Origin: a virus | Virus record (IMG/VR): IMGVR_UViG_3300033153_010125 | Span: 1-64,000 of that record | Reading direction: 5' to 3' (one strand) | Length of the DNA stretch: 64,000 nucleotides | Shown here: piece after piece, positions 19,568 to 28,453 of the stretch | Position numbering within the stretch: the stretch's first letter is position 1 | Layout of the letters: the number at the start of each line of letters is the position of its first letter | The notes under the pieces: generated by a model | The model's database searches: none | What the model was told of the DNA's origin: nothing | What the model saw: only the letters and a program-made list of their open reading frames with translations | Program-made: the position numbers and the translations under genes

Positions 19568-20152
19568 TTATATTGAAAACTCCTTTAAAACAATAGCACT
19601 GATATACTTCTGTGACTTAGTTAGTTCGATCATCTTTTTATATTTTGGCATAAAATTACAAACGATACATCCGTAGCTCCACCCTTTTATAAACAATCTT
19701 CTGATCTTACTTAGAAAGTCATATGTTGATGCATGTATATTAGTATGCCACATACCTTTCTTAGCTGTCCCAAGTTCCTCTGCAATATCATCCATGTCAT
19801 TATCTCTATGAGCAAAGATATCTTTTACTTGTCTCAGAGCCTTCATCCTCCCATTATGGAGTCCTGGAGAAAATGCGTTATTCATCCAAACACCTGCTTT
19901 TACCACAGCTGCTCCAGCTTTGTTATATTTTTTAAAACCCCCTCTTAATGCCGGTAACCCAGGAGTCGTTGTACAAGTAGTCATCATAACCAAACTCTCT
20001 CCCATCATAAGATTTAGTACATCATTAAACTCATTCGGTTTTTGATCTGCTTCGTTTACACGAACACAGCAAATCCAATACCCCTCTGGAATACCTTGAT
20101 AGTCTTTTGCTTCCTTTGCTTTTGTTACAAGCTGCTCTGCTGTATAGTACAT
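19568..20152 (-). CDS. Endolysin candidate with L,D-transpeptidase-like motif
   Basis: 194 aa, last gene of the lysis cassette. His140 in NIHAST and Ser159-x-Gly-Cys162 in GWSYGC match the catalytic 'H ... S-x-G-C' pattern of YkuD/DUF5675-like folds, which cleave or exchange peptide crosslinks in peptidoglycan. Upstream motifs are PGLHNGR (97-102) and AHRDNDMDD. There is no signal peptide, so release would depend on the holin. It could be a divergent carboxypeptidase instead. The assignment rests on motif order and position next to holin and spanin-like genes, not on an alignment. Confidence 0.5.
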   Translation of the reverse strand: MYYTAEQLVTKAKEAKDYQGIPEGYWICCVRVNEADQKPNEFNDVLNLMMGESLVMMTTCTTTPGLPALRGGFKKYNKAGAAVVKAGVWMNNAFSPGLHNGRMKALRQVKDIFAHRDNDMDDIAEELGTAKKGMWHTNIHASTYDFLSKIRRLFIKGWSYGCIVCNFMPKYKKMIELTKSQKYISAIVLKEFSI

Positions 20153-20156
20153 TATT

Positions 20157-20579
20157 TTAATTTTTAATAAGTATTACCAAAGTAAGCACTGCATTTACAC
20201 CTAAGCTGGAGTAACTGAGTACTTTCATAACTTTTAACTTCCTTCTTTCTTTAAATAGTTGTTTCTCCACATAGAATATATATTCATTGAGATCTTTTAT
20301 TATCCCCTGTAGGTACCCTTGCTGATCCTCACATTTACTAACATCAACTTCTAGGTTCTCAACCTGCTTCTTCAACTTAGTTGTTACAGAATCATAATCA
20401 TACCCCAGCTCTGCGTACTCTAAAAAAAGTGCATACGTATCATAACACATTGTCTTAAGGCTATCGCCTTCTTCGCAATCTATCCAAGAGGTTCCCCCCA
20501 AGGCTGTCGAGTCTTGCGAAATCCCTGTTGTTGTTAGCAGTGCGAATAGCAATGATAACAGTATCGTTCTCAGTTTCAT
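20157..20579 (-). CDS. Outer spanin-like protein with signal peptide and C-terminal anchor
   Basis: 140 aa. An N-terminal signal (KLRTILLSLLFALLTTTG) is followed by an acidic, Cys-containing region, a long coiled coil (residues about 65-115) and a hydrophobic C-terminal segment (LGVNAVLTLVILI). The start lies inside the preceding gene in another frame (119-nt overlap), as in Rz/Rz1 pairs. No lipobox cysteine is visible, so it is not a classical Rz1. I infer a lysis function from position. Confidence 0.5.
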   Translation of the reverse strand: MKLRTILLSLLFALLTTTGISQDSTALGGTSWIDCEEGDSLKTMCYDTYALFLEYAELGYDYDSVTTKLKKQVENLEVDVSKCEDQQGYLQGIIKDLNEYIFYVEKQLFKERRKLKVMKVLSYSSLGVNAVLTLVILIKN

Positions 20580-20808
20580 ATTTTTCTACTTCTATTTTTA
20601 AAATTCTATTTTCTTCTTGAACTTTGACCCTTTCTCTCTCTGCTTCAATAAACTTCCCTCTCCACGCTTCTACGTCTTCAAGTAGCTCCTTCTTCTCAGA
20701 ATCTAACCCTCCTGTCCCTGTGTCAGTAAAATGATCAAATACCTTTACCGCAGCAACTACTACAACAATTAATATGATGTATGGGAATATCTTACGTAGT
20801 ATCTCCAT
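20461..20808 (-). CDS. Inner spanin-like (Rz-like) protein
   Basis: 115 aa from the ATG at 20808; the frame extends upstream to 20865 but that would run deep into the previous gene. One N-terminal membrane segment (IFPYIILIVVVVAAVKVF) precedes a charged coiled coil and a basic end (RLRRRR). This N-in, coiled-coil layout is that of i-spanins, which span the periplasm and disrupt the outer membrane with a partner. The partner would be the overlapping 140-aa product. Confidence 0.5.
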   Translation of the reverse strand: MEILRKIFPYIILIVVVVAAVKVFDHFTDTGTGGLDSEKKELLEDVEAWRGKFIEAERERVKVQEENRILKIEVEKYETENDTVIIAIRTANNNRDFARLDSLGGNLLDRLRRRR

Positions 20809-21097
20809 CTTGTTTATCTCTTTTTTCTTTTTGAATACTGTATTTTTGGTACCCTGCATATGCAAATAGTGTAGCTGTATACGCTAATAATGTGCCTATT
20901 TCCATCCCTATAAAATGACAGATGAACCAGATACCTGATGCGAGCCATGCAGTTAAAAACAACATCCATTCCTGAACTCTCTTCTTAGATAAATAGGAAG
21001 GTTCGTCCGACATAGTTGCTATCAGCTCTTTAATAAACCACTTAATATTGATCCATCCTAAAAAATATTTCTTTTTATTAGTTTCTATCTCTTTCAT
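20792..21097 (-). CDS. Small two-helix membrane protein, holin-like
   Basis: 101 aa with two membrane helices (WMLFLTAWLASGIWFICHF and LLAYTATLFAYAG) and a charged C-terminus (QKEKRDKQDGD). Similar small proteins with an MSD-x-PSxxSKKR start are frequent in lysis cassettes of Bacteroidota phages. The Met at residue 29 (21013) fits that pattern and may be the true start. Overlaps neighbours on both sides. Confidence 0.5.
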   Translation of the reverse strand: MKEIETNKKKYFLGWINIKWFIKELIATMSDEPSYLSKKRVQEWMLFLTAWLASGIWFICHFIGMEIGTLLAYTATLFAYAGYQKYSIQKEKRDKQDGDTT

Positions 21098-21431
21098 CCA
21101 ACTTTCCTTTCATGTACCAAAGCTCTTTTGTAAGTTCGAAGATCTGTTCATCTTGCTTATCATCATGGTTATGAAGTTCATCTGCTTCATTCATGGCTCT
21201 AATATACCTTTTATCACTTCTTGCTCCCCATACCTCAAACTCCCGTGTGGTAGCTTTTTCTTTATCCTCAATCAACATTAAAATTTTATTAATGTTCTCT
21301 GAGTTGCTTTTTATCTGGTAGTATGTTAAGAACCCATACCCTACAATAGTCAGTACTATCCCAAGAATTTTGATCCAGTTACTTATCGTGCTACCCCATA
21401 GGTTGGCTTTTTGAATCTTATCTTCCATCAT
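21078..21431 (-). CDS. Membrane-anchored coiled-coil protein of lysis cassette
   Basis: 117 aa with one N-terminal membrane helix (IKILGIVLTIVGYGFLTYY) and a long charged C-terminal helix. It overlaps the holin stop by 1 nt and the next gene by 20 nt. Could be an antiholin, a second spanin-type protein or a pinholin partner. Two start Mets occur (21431 and 21428). Confidence 0.5.
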   Translation of the reverse strand: MMEDKIQKANLWGSTISNWIKILGIVLTIVGYGFLTYYQIKSNSENINKILMLIEDKEKATTREFEVWGARSDKRYIRAMNEADELHNHDDKQDEQIFELTKELWYMKGKLDERDRN

Positions 21432-21838
21432 TATTCGAACCCCTCCTCATCAATATTTTTATCTCTCCAGATAGCTTTTCTGATTCTATCCCAAAGTTTA
21501 TACCCTAAAATCTTACCAATGTTTTCAAAAATGCTTTTAATCTCGATAACCGCTATAATACTAGTTGTAATATACGTCCAAGCTATGTCTGGTGAAAGAT
21601 ACATTTCCGACACTTTTGCCACTATAATAGCCATTGGATACAGAACAAGTTTTGCAATAATCCTACCGGCCCTCCTTGATGTTATTTTATCCTTATGCTT
21701 TACTGCCGACCAAACTCCGGTAAAAGTATCAACCATTATCAATAGACCTACGGCTATTAGGGTTGGTGTGAGTCCCACAAGAAACATTGCTGCAAATGCT
21801 AAGATTTCACCGAATGCGAGGGTTGCTTGTTCTTTCAT
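21431..21838 (-). CDS. Holin (phage_holin_4-like)
   Basis: 135 aa. Three hydrophobic segments: residues 8-40, 60-80 and 85-105. The central segment has VDTFTGVWSAVKHKDKITSRRAGR, close to the 'DtltGi..A.k...l.S.k...G..rK' signature of toxin-secretion/phage lysis holins. First gene of the lysis cassette, 22 nt after the beta-helix fibre. It would permeabilise the inner membrane. Confidence 0.75.
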   Translation of the reverse strand: MKEQATLAFGEILAFAAMFLVGLTPTLIAVGLLIMVDTFTGVWSAVKHKDKITSRRAGRIIAKLVLYPMAIIVAKVSEMYLSPDIAWTYITTSIIAVIEIKSIFENIGKILGYKLWDRIRKAIWRDKNIDEEGFE

Positions 21839-21860
21839 TACTTATTTTTATTTGTTTATA

Positions 21861-23747
21861 TTATGCGCTTAATGCTGCTGCTAATGCTGCTTGTGCTCTT
21901 GCTAACTGAAGCTCTAAACCGGCTTGCCCGTCTACTGTGTAATTGGACACATCTTTATCCCATATTAAATTTTCAGCCAAAGCTGTTGTGTCTACAGTGG
22001 ACCCTGCTGAATCGTCTGTAAACTGTGTAAGCCCTCTTACACTGATCACACCATTTGTACAAGATGAAGCTAGTGTAACTTTACCCTGACTCATTTCAAT
22101 AGTAACGGTATCTAATGCATTATTTACATCTTTTACGGTAAGCCCCCCTGATAACCCTCTTACACTTAAATCAGAAGTCCCAACCCCGTTTAAGCTAATT
22201 GTTGGCCTACTAAGTCCTGGTATTGTTGAATAGCAGTTTACTAAAATAACATTACTGGCATCCACACAAGTAAGGTCCCCGTTCAACCCACATCTTTCAA
22301 AAACTCCATTTAAAGAAACCCCATTGTCTAACACTGATGAAGTTGCCACAATATTATTAACATATGTGCCCCTTAAAGTACAGTGTAAAAACTCAGTGTT
22401 TTTTAAATCATACCCGGCACAGTTTACAACTGGGTGACCTGTCCCTTTTATGACAAAATTCTTCAGATTTCTATCTAGTGTAATTTCATCAAAAATTGTT
22501 ATTGTTCTTATCCCTTTCTCTTCTGCGTGATCAATAGCATCCCCTATATTGTTAAAAGGTGATCCTGCTGTCCCTTTTCCATTTGTACCTAAACCTGTGT
22601 CCACAAACACGCTTTTTTCCATATTTCTTGTCTGCTCTAATATGTCGGCTCTCAGTAACTCGTTCACAATAGTAACTCCTCCGTTCCAAGTACCAGTTTC
22701 TATAGGTTCCCCATTCTCATCAACAAGTTTCCCTATCCCTCTCACATAAAAAGTACCCCCTGTTATAGTACTAGAATCTAAAATCACCTGTCCAGCACTT
22801 AGGTCTATACTATGTTCAGCTGCTCCTGAGTAGTTTATAAGTTTTACTCCTCCAGTATAGTCCCTTAGAAGTAATATCCCCGTAGAGTTCATATCTATTA
22901 TTGGGGCGGTTCCTCCAGGGATTCCGGAATAACATGCCAGTATGTTAGCAGTTGTTGAAGTCCCTAGTGTAATAGTCCCACTTCCTATTGCACACTTGTG
23001 TATAAACCCGTCAACAAAAGCTAAAGTACTTATTACAGCTCTTTCTATTTGAGAATTCCCATCCAATGTCCCTGTAACCATGCATTCATAAAATTCACAG
23101 TTTGTGACATTCGCACTGGCTTCAACTGTTATGGTACTCTTAATAGCAGATTCCCCAGTAAATTCATATCTAGTCCAGTCTGCTACGCTAGTGATAGTTA
23201 AGTCCCCCAATACACTGATTTTTGATAGTCCCCTCTCCACAGCTATGGCTTCAGTATCGGTTAAATTATCAGAAGGTGTCGCTCTAGTTCCCACCAAATT
23301 TCCAGCCCCTCCCGTACCACTTTTAGCTTTTCCTGTTATATTATCTACATCTATAGCAACTGCATTTTGAAAAGAGCTAAACTCTACAGCTGCACTGTTC
23401 ACAGAGACTGCATCAGAGTTCCTGTCTGAAACTCCTGACCCAGCTATTACTATATATGGAGTAACAAAGTCATCAGAGTATAAATTTAAAGCTACTGTTA
23501 CGACATTCCCATTATTAATTAATACTGTCCAAAGGTTTTGTAAGAAAAAATATTTTGGAGCAAATTGACCAGTAGCAGTGGGGTCACCCCCAAAAGTACG
23601 AAAAGCAGGAGCAAATCCGGCATTGGCTGTACTAAGCTGCTGCCACCTTTTCCAAGCAGAATACAACTCTTTCCCAGCCTCTAATTCAAATATGGCTGAA
23701 TCAGTGACTTCAATCTGCCGAGTTATCCCGTTGAATACTATTGCCAT
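21861..23747 (-). CDS. Beta-helix fibre with duplicated module
   Basis: 628 aa. The N-terminus contains LYSAWKRWQQL and AFRTFGGDPT...GQFAPKYFFL, a conserved virion-attachment start found in Bacteroidota phage fibres. Residues about 185-350 and 385-580 are two copies of a right-handed beta-helix-like module. Shared landmarks include NILACYSGIPG / NCYSTIPGL, a G-G-V-K-L / G-G-L-T-V strand and VRGIGKLVD / VRGLTQFTD. The C-terminus is an Ala/Gln-rich helix (LARAQAALAAALSA), a trimerisation candidate. Confidence 0.7.
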   Translation of the reverse strand: MAIVFNGITRQIEVTDSAIFELEAGKELYSAWKRWQQLSTANAGFAPAFRTFGGDPTATGQFAPKYFFLQNLWTVLINNGNVVTVALNLYSDDFVTPYIVIAGSGVSDRNSDAVSVNSAAVEFSSFQNAVAIDVDNITGKAKSGTGGAGNLVGTRATPSDNLTDTEAIAVERGLSKISVLGDLTITSVADWTRYEFTGESAIKSTITVEASANVTNCEFYECMVTGTLDGNSQIERAVISTLAFVDGFIHKCAIGSGTITLGTSTTANILACYSGIPGGTAPIIDMNSTGILLLRDYTGGVKLINYSGAAEHSIDLSAGQVILDSSTITGGTFYVRGIGKLVDENGEPIETGTWNGGVTIVNELLRADILEQTRNMEKSVFVDTGLGTNGKGTAGSPFNNIGDAIDHAEEKGIRTITIFDEITLDRNLKNFVIKGTGHPVVNCAGYDLKNTEFLHCTLRGTYVNNIVATSSVLDNGVSLNGVFERCGLNGDLTCVDASNVILVNCYSTIPGLSRPTISLNGVGTSDLSVRGLSGGLTVKDVNNALDTVTIEMSQGKVTLASSCTNGVISVRGLTQFTDDSAGSTVDTTALAENLIWDKDVSNYTVDGQAGLELQLARAQAALAAALSA

Positions 23748-23750
23748 CTT

Positions 23751-24281
23751 TTATTTTTTTCCTACCCCTAATAGTTCTAGTTGTTCTGCCAACATTTTCA
23801 TATTTTGTTGTATCAGTCTGACAGCTTTATCAGTATCCGGTTCATCTACAACTACCTTTCCTGAAAGAGAGGCTGATATAACTCTATCTTGTTCACTTTC
23901 TGCTAGAGGTTCTTTAAATGGAACTTCTATTGCATCTATAATAGCTCTGTCTCCAGCAACTATTTGCATTCTCTTAGTTCTTTCATCTAGAAGGATTATC
24001 TTTACAGGAGCTACTACTTTCCTTGCAGGAGAGTTGTGTCTCCCCACCTCCCACTTTAAAGTTCTAGGGTTTAGCCCTACCCATAATATATCCCAAGTTT
24101 CAGAGAAAGTTTCCCATGTTTGGAAATTTTCTAGCTTCTCTACTTGTTCAGGTACATTATCTAAGTATGTATACTCTGACTTTGGGTATAAGATACTTGA
24201 TCGTTTTACAAACAATCTGTTTCTTAACTCTTTTACGGAGAAGTTCTCCATTTTAACTTCTTTTAATTCTGGTTTTTCCAT
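23751..24281 (-). CDS. Unknown protein between two fibres
   Basis: 176 aa, charged N-terminus, central mixed alpha/beta with WETFSETWDILWVGLN and a VVAPVKIILLD strand, C-terminal helix (QQNMKMLAEQLELLG) likely coiled coil. Spacings are 3 nt and 21 nt to its neighbours. Probably a fibre-assembly or tail accessory protein. No family recognised. Confidence 0.55.
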   Translation of the reverse strand: MEKPELKEVKMENFSVKELRNRLFVKRSSILYPKSEYTYLDNVPEQVEKLENFQTWETFSETWDILWVGLNPRTLKWEVGRHNSPARKVVAPVKIILLDERTKRMQIVAGDRAIIDAIEVPFKEPLAESEQDRVISASLSGKVVVDEPDTDKAVRLIQQNMKMLAEQLELLGVGKK

Positions 24282-24302
24282 TTTTTGGTTTATTTTTATA
24301 TT

Positions 24303-25955
24303 CTAAGGGTTTAGATAAACTCTATCAAATCTCTGTGATTGTGGTAAATCCGCATCTAATGATGGAATTGTGTAAGCATATATTTCAATATTTTCATATA
24401 GTACACTTACTAAAAATATATCGACACTAGTTGTTGCAGCTAATGCAAAAGTAAAGCTTCTATCGTCTGTAGTCCCCACTGTTGCAGCCTCAATACCATC
24501 TAGTTCTGTATCAGTACCTGCTGCCATTATTCTTACTTCAGTATCATCCTTTAATTGTGTTATTGTTACATTTGTAGTTGCTACTACGTTTACACTTCCT
24601 GTAAAACTTGCTCCTACTCTTATAGATGGTATAGTTGCTCCTCCTGCTACATTTATTGTTAAGTCAGAGGCAGTGGCTACATTTACATATATAGCTTCAT
24701 TACCTGTTGAAGTTGGTGTTACTGGAGAGCCAGCTGCTCCTGTCTCATATCCTGTCAATATATTACCATCCCAAGACATTGTCCCCCCTCCAATAGAATC
24801 TAGTTCTACTGCATGATTTGAACCATCTGATTCAAAACTATTATCAGTGATGTTTGCAAGTGTACTCGCTAATACCGAAGAAGCAGCTCTGTTATCTACT
24901 ATTGAGGCGTTTGTAAGAGTTCCTCCTGACAATGTAATGGCATCAGTACGTCTAAGAGTTGTACCATCAATACTACCTAAAGTACTTAACCCTATTGTGC
25001 CTATATCTGTCCAGTTTCCTCCAACTGCTTCAAATACAGTACCTGTATTATTAACAAGAATAGTACCCCTATTGTTTGTGCCCAGTGCTGTAATACTTAT
25101 ATTATTCCAATAGCACTTAGTAGATGCATGATCTATTATAAACTGTGTAAATGAAGTAGTTGAATGAACAGTGTCTACAATTACTATATTTTTATCAGCG
25201 GCTTCAAATCTACATAACGTTGCAGTCCCTGCATTATTTTGTCCTATTGCAAAAGTCCCCTGTAATTCAAATGAACCATTAATTAAAGATAAGATACCCC
25301 ATCTATTTGCTACAGCATCATTTTGGGTAGAATACCCTGTAAATGTGCAAGGATCATCTGACCCATCACCTGCTGATATAAGTTCACCTGCTGTTAAAAA
25401 TGCGCCTGTTCCATATCTTACAGCATCAGCACCCATGTTAGAACCTTTCGCAGTTGCAGTTGTTTTAATTCCGTATCCAAAATAGGTTGGAGTTGCTCCC
25501 GGAGTACCATTAACAGTTCTATAAGGAATACTTCCTGTATTAGATGTTGTTACATATCTAATAGGATAGCACTTACCTACACGACCCCCAGCTCCAATAG
25601 TATCATTTCCCTCTACTGTAAACTGCATGAAGTTACCAGTGCTTGTCCCTATTATAATATAAACTCCTCTAGTTGCATAAACATCTGTAATACCTGGTGT
25701 TGCTACGAATCCCCATTGGAAAATATGAACTCCTGCTGCTACTGTACCTGTTCCAGGAGTTTTATTAACTGCTAATCCACGTTCTGCATTAGAAGCTGCT
25801 TTATCCCAACACCCAGCACCTTGCATACCAAGGTCAGCTCCAAATGCAGGCGCACCACCACCACCACCAGAAATATTAAAGGCTGTCCACCCTGTACTCC
25901 CTGATTCAGCTAAATCAATATCTGTTAAATCTTCTGTGTAACTCGGTACTGCCAT
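24303..25955 (-). CDS. Virion beta-rich protein, fibre-like
   Basis: 550 aa, Gly/Thr/Ser-rich with almost no helix and no signal peptide. A pectate-lyase-like run of short repeated strands spans residues about 200-430 (LSGGTLTN and NITDNSFESDG type). It ends in FDRVYLNP, the same YLNP terminus as the 707-aa protein two genes upstream. I infer a fibre or tail surface component. No depolymerase active site is apparent. Confidence 0.6.
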   Translation of the reverse strand: MAVPSYTEDLTDIDLAESGSTGWTAFNISGGGGGAPAFGADLGMQGAGCWDKAASNAERGLAVNKTPGTGTVAAGVHIFQWGFVATPGITDVYATRGVYIIIGTSTGNFMQFTVEGNDTIGAGGRVGKCYPIRYVTTSNTGSIPYRTVNGTPGATPTYFGYGIKTTATAKGSNMGADAVRYGTGAFLTAGELISAGDGSDDPCTFTGYSTQNDAVANRWGILSLINGSFELQGTFAIGQNNAGTATLCRFEAADKNIVIVDTVHSTTSFTQFIIDHASTKCYWNNISITALGTNNRGTILVNNTGTVFEAVGGNWTDIGTIGLSTLGSIDGTTLRRTDAITLSGGTLTNASIVDNRAASSVLASTLANITDNSFESDGSNHAVELDSIGGGTMSWDGNILTGYETGAAGSPVTPTSTGNEAIYVNVATASDLTINVAGGATIPSIRVGASFTGSVNVVATTNVTITQLKDDTEVRIMAAGTDTELDGIEAATVGTTDDRSFTFALAATTSVDIFLVSVLYENIEIYAYTIPSLDADLPQSQRFDRVYLNP

Positions 25956-25972
25956 TCCTTGTTTCTAAAAGT

Positions 25973-26000
25973 AGGGGAGAAGAAACTACTCTACTCCCCT
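25973..26000 (-). terminator. Possible weak terminator
   Basis: Minus strand stem AGGGGAG / CTCCCCT with a 14-nt loop, followed by ACTTTTAG. The U-tract is short, so it may attenuate rather than stop transcription between the 98-aa and 550-aa genes. Confidence 0.35.
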
Positions 26001-26007
26001 TCTCTGA

Positions 26008-26304
26008 TTATCTCTTACATTCTACTTCATACCTAGAACCATCATCAAAAACCGCAGTTATTTTGTCTCCGGGTTTCATACCCATCTGAGTTACTGCCCT
26101 TTTAAAAGCACTGTTATTTCTAACAACTTTAGGAGTTTTATCCACTTCGGCTTCTTTAACAATTTCAGCTTTCTTAAAAACTTCAGCTTCTTTAACCACT
26201 TCGGTTTCTTTAGCAGTTTCAGGCTTCTTAAAACTCTCAACTTTCTTAAAAACTTCAGCCCCTTCAGACTCTTTGTCTTTTTTATCTTTATTAAATATGT
26301 TCAT
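26008..26304 (-). CDS. Lys/Glu repeat protein with small C-terminal domain
   Basis: 98 aa. Residues 8-65 are repeats of the form K-E-A-E-V-F/V-K-K, highly charged and helical. The last 35 residues (MKPGDKITAVFDDGSRYEVECK) form a small beta domain. It lies 1 nt after the 707-aa protein gene. May be a linker or assembly aid. Function unknown. Confidence 0.55.
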   Translation of the reverse strand: MNIFNKDKKDKESEGAEVFKKVESFKKPETAKETEVVKEAEVFKKAEIVKEAEVDKTPKVVRNNSAFKRAVTQMGMKPGDKITAVFDDGSRYEVECKR

Positions 26305-26305
26305 C

Positions 26306-28429
26306 TTATGGATTTAAATAGTTTCTTTCTAACGGTGCTGTAACGGAAACACTAAGCCCAGTTGCTCTAGTAATAGAAGAGCTTGCTTCGGCATTTACTG
26401 CTACATCTGTCCCTAATACTCTAACAACTATATTAGCTGTCGTTGCAGCGGTTCTACCACCTTGGACATTGTTATCATAGTCAAAATCAAATGGTATTGT
26501 AGTTCCTGTTATTGTCCCTGTTATAGGTGTACCAGCATTATCATTGACTACAATTGCATCATCAGAGTCAATTGGGTTCTTATTTATACTAATAGATGCT
26601 CCTGCTGTCTCATCAATAGGACCATCAGCATTAAACCTCTTAGTTAAGTCCATTGCAGTAGATGTAATACCAACATCTGTTATCTCATACTGTCCATCAT
26701 TCTCTGGGTTAGTAAATCCTGATAATTTAATGAATTCACCGTTTACGTGTTCTGTAGTAAAATCATAAGAACCTACGTTAGTTAATGTCATTGTTGCACC
26801 AGCAGAAGCTGTTACGGCAATGTCAGTTTCTATGAACTGTTCAGTATATTCAAAATACATTACGTATTCAGCTGGACCGGCATCATCTACAGCATTCTGA
26901 TTAACAAGTATGTTACCTGCTGCTACGAATGGATAGTTGTACTGGGTTCCTGTATTATCAAAGAAGAACAAGTTATTTGTATCATTAGCATCAAAGCCTA
27001 ATACAGTAACTCCACTCCCTCCACCTTCTGGATTAATAGGTAATGATTTACCGAGTTTTAAATCCGGACCTTCAAATACCGCAAGAGCATCTGCTGTCTT
27101 ACCTGTTACAACTCCACCTCCACCAGCAAGATTAACATCACTTGCTTGTCTTAATGAAAATTGTATCTTCTCATATATTTGTTGTTTTGAAGCAACAATT
27201 GGAGTAGCTGGTTGTAAGTAGAAAGACATTGCTGTATCAGTACTTGTAAATGTTCCTGTAATAGTTATAGTTGTAGCTGTAGTTGATACAATTGGAAATG
27301 TATCTCCTTCATCTGTCCCTGCTGTAATATATAGTGTACCACCATCATAGGCAGTTGAGATAGGGACATCACCAAGGGCAGTTGTAAGAACACTACCAGC
27401 TGCAGTAGTTGCACCATCACTACCTGCAAATGTACCTACATTTACAACTACACCAAATAATCTATTTGTAGTCCCATCAATATCAATACTAAATGCTGTT
27501 GCAAAGTATTGTAGTGTAATATCACTCCAAGGTGTACCTGCAATTGCACCATCTGTTGCTGCTATATTTAAGTCCGTTACATTAGTTAACGGAAATCTAA
27601 ATACTTTATTATCAACTTCTGTTACCCCAATATCTGATAATTTAGATTTAGCAAATGTTTTACCATTAGGGTCACCATCTCTTACACGTAAGAACAATGC
27701 TACTGCATTCCTATTATTTACTGCTAATTCAGCACCTGTGTCTGTACCTGTAGTAAAAGGTGTTCCCGTTACTGTTAAAGTTAAGGTTGCTATTGCTGTA
27801 ACAACATATGTACCATCATTGGATGTAGAATTTAACACTGTTACCTGGCCACCAATTGCATATCCATCAGCGGTAAAGTCCCCTGTTGCTCTAGTAATAG
27901 TACTAGATGTAGCAAAATCACAAGTATCAGGATTCCCTAGATTTTCATAGACTAGGATAGGTTCGTTTACTGGACCTGGAAAATCAAAGTCAACTGCTGC
28001 CCCTGTATCTGTTGGGTCATCCCCTAATACAAAGTATGCATTATCAGTTGCTGTATCTTCAAAGGTCCCAAGTGATACAGCCCCAACAAACTCTTTTACG
28101 ATTTTGTTACCATTGTCTGTATCAATATATCTCCATCCACCAGTTCTCACTGCTTTCTCTGAAGTTGTTGAAGCATGTTCCCATCCTTTTCTCATCTCCA
28201 TTTGCTCTGGGGTAATTGCATCAAACAAGAAAGGGTAACGAGACCTATTGACTACGTCTTTCCATTCTTCTTTATACCATGAGTATAAAGCTTGTTCAGC
28301 AATTCCATCAGCAGCGGCTGGGATATTTGTACCAGAACCAGGATTAATTGTAACCGTCCTAGTGGTAGTGTTTGTTGTGACATCATCAGCTTCTATGATG
28401 TTGTCAGGATCTGTAATTATTACTGCCAT
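26306..28429 (-). CDS. Virion protein, long fibre-like with YLNP terminus
   Basis: 707 aa. The N-terminus MAVIITDPDNIIEADDV leads into helical QALYSWYKEEWKD and RYPFLFDAITPEQME, a conserved domain I have seen in phage capsid-fibre proteins of Bacteroidota. The middle has Thr/Val beta repeats (GDTFPIVSTTATTITITGTF; DGQYEITDV) and the end reads ERNYLNP. No catalytic motif. Likely a head or tail fibre. Confidence 0.6.
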   Translation of the reverse strand: MAVIITDPDNIIEADDVTTNTTTRTVTINPGSGTNIPAAADGIAEQALYSWYKEEWKDVVNRSRYPFLFDAITPEQMEMRKGWEHASTTSEKAVRTGGWRYIDTDNGNKIVKEFVGAVSLGTFEDTATDNAYFVLGDDPTDTGAAVDFDFPGPVNEPILVYENLGNPDTCDFATSSTITRATGDFTADGYAIGGQVTVLNSTSNDGTYVVTAIATLTLTVTGTPFTTGTDTGAELAVNNRNAVALFLRVRDGDPNGKTFAKSKLSDIGVTEVDNKVFRFPLTNVTDLNIAATDGAIAGTPWSDITLQYFATAFSIDIDGTTNRLFGVVVNVGTFAGSDGATTAAGSVLTTALGDVPISTAYDGGTLYITAGTDEGDTFPIVSTTATTITITGTFTSTDTAMSFYLQPATPIVASKQQIYEKIQFSLRQASDVNLAGGGGVVTGKTADALAVFEGPDLKLGKSLPINPEGGGSGVTVLGFDANDTNNLFFFDNTGTQYNYPFVAAGNILVNQNAVDDAGPAEYVMYFEYTEQFIETDIAVTASAGATMTLTNVGSYDFTTEHVNGEFIKLSGFTNPENDGQYEITDVGITSTAMDLTKRFNADGPIDETAGASISINKNPIDSDDAIVVNDNAGTPITGTITGTTIPFDFDYDNNVQGGRTAATTANIVVRVLGTDVAVNAEASSSITRATGLSVSVTAPLERNYLNP

Positions 28430-28453
28430 TTTATTCTATTTTTTATTTTTTAA

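Noticed and set aside
23578-24306. Plus-strand 242-residue frame
   Set aside because: Antisense to two well-supported fibre-operon genes; hydrophobic composition arises from AT-rich reverse reading.
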